Shown here: in pieces, positions 20,160 to 27,903 of the stretch
Position numbering within the stretch: the first letter of the stretch is position 1
How the letters are laid out: the number at the start of each line of letters is the position of its first letter
From: a bacterium
GTDB lineage: Bacteria; CG2-30-53-67; CG2-30-70-394
Length of the DNA: 51,764 bases
Direction: 5' to 3'
NCBI GenBank assembly: GCA_024278555.1
Contig: JAJRSX010000146.1
Span: 1 to 51,764 of the forward strand
The notes under the pieces: generated by a model
What the model saw: only the letters and a program-made list of their open reading frames with translations
Database searches by the model: none
Told to the model about the DNA's origin: nothing
Made by a program: the position numbers and the translations under genes

Positions 20160-22181
20160 ATGGTCTCGCCTGTTGCCGCCCTCCTCGTCGCCGTCGTCCT
20201 CGCCGCCGGCTCTCCGGCGTCGGCTGCGGTGCGCCACCGGATCGAGGCGCACCTCGACCCCGCCACCCACCGGATCGAGGCGGCCGACCGGATCACCGGC
20301 CTCACCGGACCCCGCCTCGCCCTGCGCCTCGCCCCCACCCTGGCGGTGAGTGCGGTGGAGGGGGCGGCCAGGTGGCGGCGCGACGGTACCGGGCCGCTCC
20401 TGGTGTACGGGCCGGGGGCGGAGGTGGTGGTGCGTTATCGCGGCACCCTCTTTGATCCGCCGCGCCCCTCGGGCCACATCCGCTTTCTCGCCGGGGACGC
20501 CACCGGCGGTACCATCTCGCCGGCCGGGGTCTTCCTCGACGGCGGCACCGGCTGGTACCCGGACCCGGGGGGGATGGCCCTCTTCGACCTCGACATCGCC
20601 CTGCCGCCGCCGTTTGTGGCGGTGAGCCAGGGGCGTCTCGCCGGGCGCCACCAGGGGGTGAGCCGGTGGCGCGCCACCCTCCCGGCGGACGACCTGACGG
20701 TGGTGGCGGCGCCGTACCACGCCTTCCACGGCCGCGCCGGGACCATCGACCTCGGCTGCTACCTCATGCGTGACGACCCGGCCACCGCCAAGCTCTACCT
20801 CGACGCCGCGGCCCGCTACCTCGACACCCTCCAGAGGCGGCTCGGGCCGTACCCCTACCCGCGCTTCGACGTGGTGGAGAACTTCTTCTCCTCCGGCTAC
20901 GGCATGCCCGGCTTCACCCTCCTCGGGCCGCGGGTGATCGCCATGGGCGCACGCGCCCTCAAGCCGGGCTACCTCGACCACGAGATCACCCACGACTGGT
21001 GGGGCAACGGGGTCTTTCTCGACCGGACCGGGGGCAACTGGTGTGAGGCCCTGACCACCTACTGCGCCAACTACCTGGCGCGCGAGCGGGAGGGGGCGGC
21101 GGCGGCGCAATGGGCGCGGGAGCGGTGGTCGCAGCGCTTTGCCCTCGACGTCTCCCCCGGCCACGCCTACCCCCTGCGCCGCTTCCGCTACAAGCAGAGC
21201 CGCGCGGACGACGCGATCGGCTACGCCAAGGGGGCGGCCCTCTTCCACCAGGTACGGCGGCGGATCGGGGACGACCGCTTCTTCGCCGCCCTGCGGCGCT
21301 TCGCCCACGACTTCCTCGGCCGCCGTGCCGGCTGGAGGGAGATCGAGGCCGCCTTTGCGGCGACCTCGGGTGAGGAGCTCGCCCCCCTCTTTCGCCGGTG
21401 GCTCGACGACGAGGGGGGGCCGATGGTGCGCATCGATCGGGCCCGCGCGGTCCTGCGTGGCGGTCGCTGGCACCTGCACACCACCCTCGCCCAGACGGGA
21501 CGACCCTACCCGGTCGACGTGGAGGTGGCGGTGGAGACGGCGCAGGGCAGGGTCACCGTGAGCCGCCGCATGGGAGGGAGGCGCCTCGACCTCGACCTCC
21601 CCCTCCCCGCCCGCCCGGTGCGCCTCCTGGTGGACCCGGACCACCATCTCTTCCGCCAGCTCACCCTCGCGGAGGTGGCCCCCGGCCTCGACGCCCTCCT
21701 CGCCCGGCCGCCGGTCGTCTACGTGGTCGCCGACGGCGACCTGCCGGTCTACCGGCGGCTCGCGGAGATGGCGCAGCAGGAGCACGGCGGCCGGATCGTC
21801 GCCCCCGCCGGGCTCGCCGCGGTGGAGAGAGAGGCGAGCGTCTGGCTCCTCGGGCGGGCGGCGGTGGCGCCGGAGGCGGCGCCGCTGGTCGTCGGCCGGC
21901 CGGCGGAGCTCACCGTCGCCCCCGAGGGGGTCACCCTCGGGGGGGAACCGACCACCGCCGCCACCGCGATCCTCGCCACCTGGCCGCGGCAAGGGGCGCC
22001 CGGCCGCTTCGTCGGCCTCTACTGGGGGGCGTCGGCGGCGGCGGTGGCGCGCGCCCCGTACTGTTTCTATTACGGCGCCGACTCGGCGATCCGCTTCGAC
22101 CACGGCCGCCCGGCCACACGCTACCGGTGGCCGGCGGCGGTGGACCCCCTGAGGGTGGCGGTGGAGACGGCGCCGCAGTAG
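20160..22181 (+). CDS. secreted M1-like zinc metallopeptidase
   Basis: A 673-residue exported protein. Residues 1-22 form a signal peptide (MVSPVAALLVAVVLAAGSPA, cut after SASA-like Ala). The zinc site is HEITHDWWGN near residues 280-289, with the third ligand Glu in NWCEALTTY 17 residues later, as in M1 peptidases. The usual GAMEN substrate motif is not seen; GYGMPGFTLLG occupies a comparable place. The C-terminal 250 residues hold beta-rich and Rossmann-like sequence. It may process peptides in the periplasm. ATG 20160 is chosen for the signal peptide; the frame is open upstream. Confidence 0.78.
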   Translation: MVSPVAALLVAVVLAAGSPASAAVRHRIEAHLDPATHRIEAADRITGLTGPRLALRLAPTLAVSAVEGAARWRRDGTGPLLVYGPGAEVVVRYRGTLFDPPRPSGHIRFLAGDATGGTISPAGVFLDGGTGWYPDPGGMALFDLDIALPPPFVAVSQGRLAGRHQGVSRWRATLPADDLTVVAAPYHAFHGRAGTIDLGCYLMRDDPATAKLYLDAAARYLDTLQRRLGPYPYPRFDVVENFFSSGYGMPGFTLLGPRVIAMGARALKPGYLDHEITHDWWGNGVFLDRTGGNWCEALTTYCANYLAREREGAAAAQWARERWSQRFALDVSPGHAYPLRRFRYKQSRADDAIGYAKGAALFHQVRRRIGDDRFFAALRRFAHDFLGRRAGWREIEAAFAATSGEELAPLFRRWLDDEGGPMVRIDRARAVLRGGRWHLHTTLAQTGRPYPVDVEVAVETAQGRVTVSRRMGGRRLDLDLPLPARPVRLLVDPDHHLFRQLTLAEVAPGLDALLARPPVVYVVADGDLPVYRRLAEMAQQEHGGRIVAPAGLAAVEREASVWLLGRAAVAPEAAPLVVGRPAELTVAPEGVTLGGEPTTAATAILATWPRQGAPGRFVGLYWGASAAAVARAPYCFYYGADSAIRFDHGRPATRYRWPAAVDPLRVAVETAPQ

Positions 22182-22207
22182 CGGCGCCGTGCCAGAGAGG
22201 AGAGGCG

Positions 22208-22582
22208 ATGGAGCCCATCGACCTGCAAGAGAAGTGTGCGACCTGTCCCGGTGACCTCTGCTGCACCTACTTCACCCAGGAGATCGACACCCCCCGCTCG
22301 AAGCTCGACTTCAACAACCTGCTGTGGGCGATCGCCCACGAGCGCACCAAGCTCTTCAAGGACGAGGGGCGGTGGTACCTCCTGGTGGAGAACCGCTGCA
22401 CCCACCTGCGTGCCGACGGCGGCTGCGGGATCTACGACAGCCGCCCCCAGGCGTGCCGCGACTACCAGGCCGACTACTGCGAGCGCGACGCCCGGGCGGA
22501 GGACGGCTTCGAGCTCTTCTTCCCCGACTACGACAGCCTCCTCGCCTACTGCAAGCAGCGGTTCCGGACCTGGGGGCGGTGA
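22208..22582 (+). CDS. YkgJ-family cysteine-cluster protein
   Basis: A 124-residue protein with eight or more cysteines in the CxxCxxCC order of the Fe- or Zn-binding YkgJ family: KCATCPGDLCCTYFT at 9-23, NRCTHLRADGGCGIYDSRPQACR near 62-84, then YC. The function is unknown; members are thought to bind an iron-sulfur cluster or zinc. The ATG has AGAGAGGAGAGG upstream and follows the metallopeptidase by 26 bases, suggesting one transcript. Confidence 0.85.
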   Translation: MEPIDLQEKCATCPGDLCCTYFTQEIDTPRSKLDFNNLLWAIAHERTKLFKDEGRWYLLVENRCTHLRADGGCGIYDSRPQACRDYQADYCERDARAEDGFELFFPDYDSLLAYCKQRFRTWGR

Positions 22583-22847
22583 CGTGAGGGCTCTCGGGCG
22601 TGGCTTGCGGGAGTGCGGGACCTTGCGCGGCGGGTGGGAGCGACCCCGCTCGCCAACCGCGCCCGTGGCGCGGCCGGCCCCTCCGGCCGCATCGCCGGCG
22701 GGAGCCGGCTCCTGCCCCCCCGTTCGGACGACAGGCGGGCAGGCGGCGCAGGGCGGATGATCCGGGGGCCGCCTCTGCTACAGTGGCCGCCACGGCGCCG
22801 CGGCGAGGATGGATCGCGCCGCGCGGAGCCCTTCGGGGAGACCACCC

Positions 22848-23300
22848 ATGTACCAGTTCCACTTCAAGTCCGACTGCGTCACCAAGGACCGGCCGCGCAC
22901 TCCGCGCGAGTCGGACGCCTGCATCGACCGGCTGCTGGACCAGGCCCTGGTGCTGTTGCGGGACAAGGGGGCGTACGAGATCGACCTCGGCCTCGGCCCG
23001 GACACCACCATCGTCCGTTTCCTCGACCGGCCCCTCTACTACTCGGTCTACACCACCGCCCAGCTCCGCGACCTCGACCTCGCCTCCCTCCCGGACCAGC
23101 CCTACCCCGATGGGGCGGAGATCTCCCCCGACCTCCTGCCGCCGCTCCTCAAGATGGTCCGCAAACTCCGCTACCAGGACGACTACTTCTACCTCCGCGA
23201 GGGGGGGATCAACGTGGTGAGCGGCTTCATCAAGCTCCTCTTCTCCTGCGGCGGCTACCACATCGTCGACCTCGCCGAGCTGGAGTCGGTGGTGGTGTGA
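22848..23300 (+). CDS. conserved-looking hypothetical protein
   Basis: I do not recognise a family. The 150-residue product starts MYQFHFKSDCVTKDRPRTPR, is acidic in the middle (ISPDLLPPLLKMVRKLRYQD) and has no signal peptide or membrane segment. GGGGAG precedes the ATG at 22848. Codon usage is the high-GC type of the neighbourhood with strong third-position GC, which supports real coding. It precedes dsrJ by 212 bases, but cotranscription is not evident. Confidence 0.6.
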   Translation: MYQFHFKSDCVTKDRPRTPRESDACIDRLLDQALVLLRDKGAYEIDLGLGPDTTIVRFLDRPLYYSVYTTAQLRDLDLASLPDQPYPDGAEISPDLLPPLLKMVRKLRYQDDYFYLREGGINVVSGFIKLLFSCGGYHIVDLAELESVVV

Positions 23301-23512
23301 GCGGCTCTCGCCCTGCCGGAGCCGGCGGGCCGGGGTGTGATCCCAAGTTGTAAAAGACAAGGGATTTATTGTTGTTTGCTCGGATGAACTCCGTTAGGGT
23401 CCGCTTCCTGTTGGAGATCGACCCGTTCGCGAGGAGGCAGCACGGGAGGCGCGGGGCGGTTCGGCAGTGGATGTTTTTGTCTGTATTTCGTTGACGGGGG
23501 GAGCTCATCACG

Positions 23513-23923
23513 ATGCAAGGCACCGGCAAGAACCTGGCCGCGGTGGCGATCTTTTTTCTGATCATCGCCTCGCCGCACCTGATCAACCTGGTCTACGCCA
23601 AGGCGTGGACCGGTCCCACCGAGGATACCCCGCGCATCCGGGCGATGGCGGACAAGGAGTGCATCGAGTCGGAGGGGTGGATGCGGCGCAACCACATGAA
23701 CCTCCTGCTGTCGTGGCGCGACGCGGCCCTGCGCGACACCGACCGCATCTACGTGAATGGCCGTGGCGAGCGCTACGACATCTCCCTGATGCGCACCTGC
23801 CTCGGCTGCCACTCCAACCGCGAGGAGTTCTGCGACCGGTGCCACGAGTTCGCCGCCGTGGAGCCGTACTGCTGGCAATGCCACTACGCGCCGGAGCAGG
23901 TGGCGAAGGAGGGGTGGCGATGA
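23513..23923 (+). CDS. dsrJ: DsrJ-type triheme cytochrome c
   Basis: Periplasmic cytochrome subunit of the DsrMKJOP transmembrane complex. Three haem sites are visible: CLGCH (96-100), CDRCH (107-111) and CWQCH (120-124). An N-terminal membrane or signal helix spans residues 8-28. Cys50, in DKECIESEGWMRRNHM, matches the extra cysteine of DsrJ known in Allochromatium to ligate one haem as His/Cys. Its stop overlaps the dsrO start by 4 bases (ATGA). No dsrM or dsrK lies upstream, unlike the usual operon. Confidence 0.92.
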   Translation: MQGTGKNLAAVAIFFLIIASPHLINLVYAKAWTGPTEDTPRIRAMADKECIESEGWMRRNHMNLLLSWRDAALRDTDRIYVNGRGERYDISLMRTCLGCHSNREEFCDRCHEFAAVEPYCWQCHYAPEQVAKEGWR

Positions 23924-24723
23924 CCATGGACCGCCGAGGGTTTCTCAAGCTGGCCGGCTTCATCGGCCTGGCCGCCGGCACCGCCTGCGCCCGCCGGGTC
24001 GCCGGCCCGGGGAGCCGCTACACCACCGTCGACGGCGCCGAGGATGCAAAGCGGTGGGCGATGGTCATCGACATGCGCCGGTTCAACACCGCCGAGGACT
24101 ATCAGCGGGTGATCGACGCCTGCCACAAGGCGCACAACGTGCCGCACATCGACAACGTGCGCCACGAGGTGAAGTGGATCTGGACCGACACCTTCGAGCA
24201 CACCTTCCCGGACCAGACCCACACCCGCCTGCCGGAGGCGCTCACCGAGAGGCCCTTCCTGCTCCTGTGCAACCAGTGCGACAACCCGCCGTGTACCCGG
24301 GTCTGCCCCACCGACGCCACCTACCGTCTGGCCGACGGCATCGTCGCCCAGGACTACCACCGGTGCATCGGCTGCCGCTTCTGCATGGCCGGCTGTCCGT
24401 ACGGGGCGCGCTCCTTCAACTGGGTCGACCCGCGCCCCCACGTGGACCACGTCAACCCGGAGTTCCCCACCCGCAACATCGGGGTGGTGGAGAAGTGCAA
24501 CTTCTGCGTCGACCGTCTCGAACGGGGTCTGCCGGTGCGCTGCGCCGCGGCGTCGGGCGGTGGGATCGTCGTCGGTGACCTCAACGACCCCGACTCGGAG
24601 GTCTCGCGGCTGCTGGCGCGCCACTACACGCTGACCCGCAAGCCGCAGCTCGGGGCGCGGCCGAATGTCTTTTATATCGTCGATGAGGACGTCGTTCGCG
24701 GGGAGGAAGAACATGTTGGCTAA
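23920..24723 (+). CDS. dsrO: DsrO-type periplasmic ferredoxin subunit
   Basis: Iron-sulfur subunit linking DsrJ to the membrane subunit DsrP. Residues 4-25 form a Tat signal (DRRGFLKLAGFIG, Cys at 23). Cluster ligands are C117/120/125/129, C149/152/155/159 and C193/196/208. The family normally has one further Cys a few residues after the last (CVEACP-like); here the segment is RCAAASGGGIVVGDLNDPDS, so the final ligand appears absent and one cluster may be altered. The ATG at 23920 has AAGGAGGGG upstream. It overlaps dsrP by 11 bases. Confidence 0.92.
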   Translation: MTMDRRGFLKLAGFIGLAAGTACARRVAGPGSRYTTVDGAEDAKRWAMVIDMRRFNTAEDYQRVIDACHKAHNVPHIDNVRHEVKWIWTDTFEHTFPDQTHTRLPEALTERPFLLLCNQCDNPPCTRVCPTDATYRLADGIVAQDYHRCIGCRFCMAGCPYGARSFNWVDPRPHVDHVNPEFPTRNIGVVEKCNFCVDRLERGLPVRCAAASGGGIVVGDLNDPDSEVSRLLARHYTLTRKPQLGARPNVFYIVDEDVVRGEEEHVG

Positions 24724-25900
24724 GGCACTTACCGGCGGGCCGCGGTACTACGCGTGGGTCGCCCTCCTCACCCTCCTGGCGCTGGCGGGCGCCGCCACCT
24801 ACACCCACCAGTACCATGTGGGGCTGGGGCTCACCGGCATGGGGCGCGATGTCTCCTGGGGGATCTACATCGGCCAGTTCACCTTCCTGGTCGGGGTCGC
24901 CGCCTCGGCGGTGATGCTGGTCATCCCCTTCTACCTCCACGACTACAAGACCTTCGGCAAGGTGGTGGTCTTCGGGGAGATCCTGGCGGTCGCCTCGGTG
25001 ACCATGTGCATCCTCTTCATCATGGCCGACATGGGGATGCCGCGGCGGGTCCTCAACGTCATGCTCCACCCGCGCCCCAACTCGATCCTCTTCTGGGACG
25101 CCACCGTCCTCACCGGCTACTTCACCCTCAACCTCCTCATCGCCTCGGTGAGCCTCTACTACCAGGCGCGCGGCGACCACCACCCCAAGTGGCTCAACCC
25201 CTTCATCTACCTCTCCATCCCGTGGGCCATCTCCATCCACACGGTCACCGCCTTCCTCTACGCCGGCCTCCCGGGCCGCCACTACTGGCTCACCGCGATC
25301 ATGGCGCCGCGCTTCCTCGCCTCCGCCTTCGCCGCCGGCCCCGCCTTCCTCCTCCTCTGTCTCCTCATGGTCCAGCGCTTCAGCCGCTTCGACCCGGGGG
25401 ACAAGGCCATCCGGACCCTGGCGAAGATCATCACCTACGCCATGGTGACCAACCTCTTCTTCCTCGTCCTCGAGGTCTTCACCGCCTTCTACAGCCAGAT
25501 CCCCGGCCACATGACCCCCTTCGCCTACCTCTTCGCCGGGATCGACGGCCACAACCTCCTGGTCCCCTTCATGCGCCTGTCGGTGGTCCTGGGGGTGGTC
25601 TCGGTGGTCCTCTTGGTGCCGTCGCGCACCCGCAACAACCCCACCGCCCTGGTGGTCGCCTGTGTCTGCCTCTTCTTCTCCCTGATGCTGGAGAAGGGGT
25701 TCGGCCTGATCGTCGCCGGCTTCGTCCCCAACCCCCTGGAGCGGGTCGTGGAGTACTGGCCCACCGGCCCGGAGCTGACCATCGTCGCCGGCATCTGGTC
25801 GATCGGCCTGCTGGTCCTCACCCTCGGCTTCAAGATCGCCATCGCCGTGCGCGAGCATGAGATGGCGGTCCAGCCGCAGCCGCAGCCGCAGGGGGCGTAG
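24713..25900 (+). CDS. dsrP: DsrP-type (NrfD family) quinone-interacting membrane subunit
   Basis: Integral membrane subunit of the Dsr complex, thought to exchange electrons with the quinone pool. The 395-residue protein has about ten hydrophobic helices, starting YYAWVALLTLLALAGAATYT, and NrfD-type sequence such as DVSWGIYIGQFTFLVG and SIPWAISIHTVTAFLYAGLPG. The start ATG at 24713 has GAGGAAG upstream and overlaps dsrO by 11 bases, so J, O and P are translationally coupled. The C-terminus is a short Pro-Gln tail. Confidence 0.93.
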   Translation: MLAKALTGGPRYYAWVALLTLLALAGAATYTHQYHVGLGLTGMGRDVSWGIYIGQFTFLVGVAASAVMLVIPFYLHDYKTFGKVVVFGEILAVASVTMCILFIMADMGMPRRVLNVMLHPRPNSILFWDATVLTGYFTLNLLIASVSLYYQARGDHHPKWLNPFIYLSIPWAISIHTVTAFLYAGLPGRHYWLTAIMAPRFLASAFAAGPAFLLLCLLMVQRFSRFDPGDKAIRTLAKIITYAMVTNLFFLVLEVFTAFYSQIPGHMTPFAYLFAGIDGHNLLVPFMRLSVVLGVVSVVLLVPSRTRNNPTALVVACVCLFFSLMLEKGFGLIVAGFVPNPLERVVEYWPTGPELTIVAGIWSIGLLVLTLGFKIAIAVREHEMAVQPQPQPQGA

Positions 25901-26040
25901 GGAGGGCCGCCGAGGGGTGCAGCAGGGGAGCGCTGGCCGAATGTTGGGTTGGGAGTGCGGTGTCGTTCGTGGTGCGGGCCGGCGTTGGGGTGTCTCTCGT
26001 GACCAAACATGCGCCGTGGTGCGGGCCTTGAAGGCGTACT

Positions 26041-26074
26041 CACCGCAAAGACGCCACGGACGCAAGGGAGCGCA
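26041..26074. repeat. CGCAAAGACGCCA-type intergenic repeat
   Basis: CACCGCAAAGACGCCACGGA followed by CGCAAGGGAGCGCAA is a short quasi-periodic motif in the 277-base gap between the convergent dsrP and sigma-54-activator genes. From memory similar motifs are scattered in many environmental bacterial genomes; their nature is unclear. No intrinsic terminator is obvious in this gap. Confidence 0.45.
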
Positions 26075-26177
26075 ACGGGTCGAAGCCCTTCGGGGCCTTC
26101 GCCTCTTCCCGTGCATCCCGCCGTCGAGGGGTAGGCGGGCGACGGCGACCTCGGGCCGGTGATACCCCGCCGGCCCC

Positions 26178-27557
26178 CTACCGCAACCCGTAGTCCTTGA
26201 GGCGGCGGTAGAGGGTCCGTTCGCTGATGCCGAGGGCGTCGGCGACGCGGCGGCGGTGGCCGTGGTAGCGGTCGAGGAGCTCGGCGATGTAGCGCCGTTC
26301 GACCTCGGCGATGGAGGGGGGGTCACCCTGGTCGGGGGCGACGACGGTGGCGGAAGTGGCCGCTGCGTGGGCGGGTCGCGGCGGGTCGAGGGGGGCGCGC
26401 CACGCCTCGAAGCGGGCGACCACCTGCTCGATGGCGTCGGCGTCGATGCGGTTGCAGCCGCAGGTGGCGGCGGCCACCTGGAGGAGGTTTCTGAGCTCCC
26501 GAATGTTGCCCGGGAAGGTGTGGCGCTGGAGGAGGGCGATCGCCTCCGGGGTGACGGTGACCGCCCGGCCGCCGGCGACCGGCGGCAGGGTGGCGACCAG
26601 CTCGGCGGCGAGCAGCGGCAGGTCGTCGAGACGCTCTCGAAGGGGCGGCGCGTGGATGGTGAAGCAGGCGATCCGGTAGTAGAGGTCCTCGCGGAAGGTG
26701 GAGGCGTGGACACACTCCCAGAGCGACCGGTTGGTGGCGCACACCACCCGTACGTCGACCCGCCGGGTGGCCTCGCCCCCGACCCGGCGGAATTCGTGGG
26801 TCTCCAGCACCCGCAGGAGCTTTGCCTGGGTGGCGAGGGGCATCTCGCCGATCTCGTCGAGGAAGAGGGTGCCGCCGTCGGCGAGCTCGAAGAGGCCGTT
26901 GCGGCTGCCCACCGAGCCGGTAAACGAGCCGCGCTCGTGGCCGAAGACCTCGCTCTCGAAGAGCGACTCGGTGAGGGTGGTGCAATCGAGGCAGATGAAG
27001 GGCTTGTCGCGACGTTCCGACTGGCGGTGGATGAAGGCGGCGGCGAGCTCCTTGCCGGTGCCGGTCTCGCCCTGGATGAGGACCGGGCTGGTGGTCGCCG
27101 CGGCGTGCTCCAGACGTTCGACCATCGCCAGGAAGATCGGTGTACGGCCGACCATCCGTGGTCCGTCGGGGGATCGCTCCAGGTCGTGGTCCTGGGCGGC
27201 GATCTCGCACATCCCCTCGCCGAGGAAGGTGGCGCCGCCGTCGGCGGTAAGGCGGTGGCCGGTGACCCGCACCCAGCGGGTGGCGCCGCGGCCGTCGAAG
27301 TGGGTGTGCAGGCAGCTCCGCCGCTCCTGCCCTTCGAAGACCTGCCGGTGGGGGCACTCCTCACCGTGCTCGAAGCAGGGGTGGTCGTGGTGGTGGGAGA
27401 CCTTGTAGCAGTTGCGTCCCACCACATCGTCGGCGTGGACGTGGTAGGCGACCTCGTAGGCGCGGTTTACCGCGACGATGCGGAACGACTCATCGATCAC
27501 CGCAAAGGGTTGATCGTGGGTCTCCAGCCAGCTCGTGAAGTCGATGTGGTTGGGCAT
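26178..27557 (-). CDS. PAS-domain sigma-54-dependent transcriptional activator
   Basis: A 459-residue enhancer-binding protein. An N-terminal PAS domain (about 10-120) contains CYKVSHHHDHPCFEHGEECP (50-69) plus Cys82, a Cys/His-rich patch that could bind metal, haem or respond to thiols. The AAA+ domain has Walker A GETGTGK (163-169). The loop that contacts sigma-54 reads GSFTGS at 210-215 instead of GAFTGA. A Fis-type helix-turn-helix closes the protein (VADALGISERTLYRRL). There is no receiver domain. It is divergent from the SQR gene, which has a sigma-54 promoter, so that operon is its likely target. Confidence 0.92.
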   Translation of the reverse strand: MPNHIDFTSWLETHDQPFAVIDESFRIVAVNRAYEVAYHVHADDVVGRNCYKVSHHHDHPCFEHGEECPHRQVFEGQERRSCLHTHFDGRGATRWVRVTGHRLTADGGATFLGEGMCEIAAQDHDLERSPDGPRMVGRTPIFLAMVERLEHAAATTSPVLIQGETGTGKELAAAFIHRQSERRDKPFICLDCTTLTESLFESEVFGHERGSFTGSVGSRNGLFELADGGTLFLDEIGEMPLATQAKLLRVLETHEFRRVGGEATRRVDVRVVCATNRSLWECVHASTFREDLYYRIACFTIHAPPLRERLDDLPLLAAELVATLPPVAGGRAVTVTPEAIALLQRHTFPGNIRELRNLLQVAAATCGCNRIDADAIEQVVARFEAWRAPLDPPRPAHAAATSATVVAPDQGDPPSIAEVERRYIAELLDRYHGHRRRVADALGISERTLYRRLKDYGLR

Positions 27558-27701
27558 GGGCCTGGCTCGGCGTCATCGGTGGGTGGCGTCCGTCCCATTA
27601 TCACCACTCTTCCGCTGCAAGAAAGCTTGACCTCGTGTCACTGCCTTTTCGAGCTCGTCCTTGGGGGCGTCGGTGGGCCTGACAGGATGGCTCAAAGATG
27701 T

Positions 27702-27721
27702 GCCACCGCTGCCAGGGTGGC
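27702..27721. promoter_or_regulatory. inverted repeat, possible activator site
   Basis: GCCACC-N8-GGTGGC lies about 105 bases upstream of the sigma-54 promoter, within the usual range of enhancer-binding-protein sites (80-200 bases). It is the clearest palindrome in the 346-base intergenic region between the activator and SQR genes. In GC-rich DNA such a 6-bp repeat can arise by chance. Confidence 0.3.
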
Positions 27722-27823
27722 GCAGAGGCGGGCCCGGCCGGCGCCTGGCCGCGACTCGGCGGTCGGGACGGCGGGGGCGGCCGGCGGGGGTTTGCGGCGA
27801 TAGCCGGCGGCGACGGCGGAACA

Positions 27824-27839
27824 TGGCATGTCTCTTGCT
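27824..27839 (+). promoter_or_regulatory. sigma-54 (-24/-12) promoter for the SQR operon
   Basis: TGGCATG-TCTC-TTGCT matches the sigma-54 consensus TGGCACG-N4-TTGCW at all but one base, with the essential GG and GC at exact spacing. Transcription should start near 27851, giving a leader of about 53 bases with AAGGAGG before the SQR gene. A sigma-54 activator is encoded divergently next door. Confidence 0.85.
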
Positions 27840-27903
27840 TAGGGTGGCGCGGCGGCTCGTTCGGGTCGCTCGAATTCCATCTTGTTTTGCAAGGAGGTTT
27901 GTC

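Noticed and set aside
22583-22847. Gene in the gap after the YkgJ-like gene
   Set aside because: Open frames exist on both strands but have only Arg/Pro/Ala-rich translations without start signals or family resemblance.
23341-23400. Promoter before dsrJ
   Set aside because: The AT-richer stretch contains several weak hexamers (for example TTGTAA), but none pairs with a credible -10, and no sigma-54 motif fits the GG/GC spacing.
24581-27427. Long minus-strand frame antisense to dsrP and the activator
   Set aside because: It lies antisense to dsrP and in another frame of the activator gene; the product is Ser/Pro/Arg- or Asp/His-rich, as expected from shadow reading of GC-rich codons.
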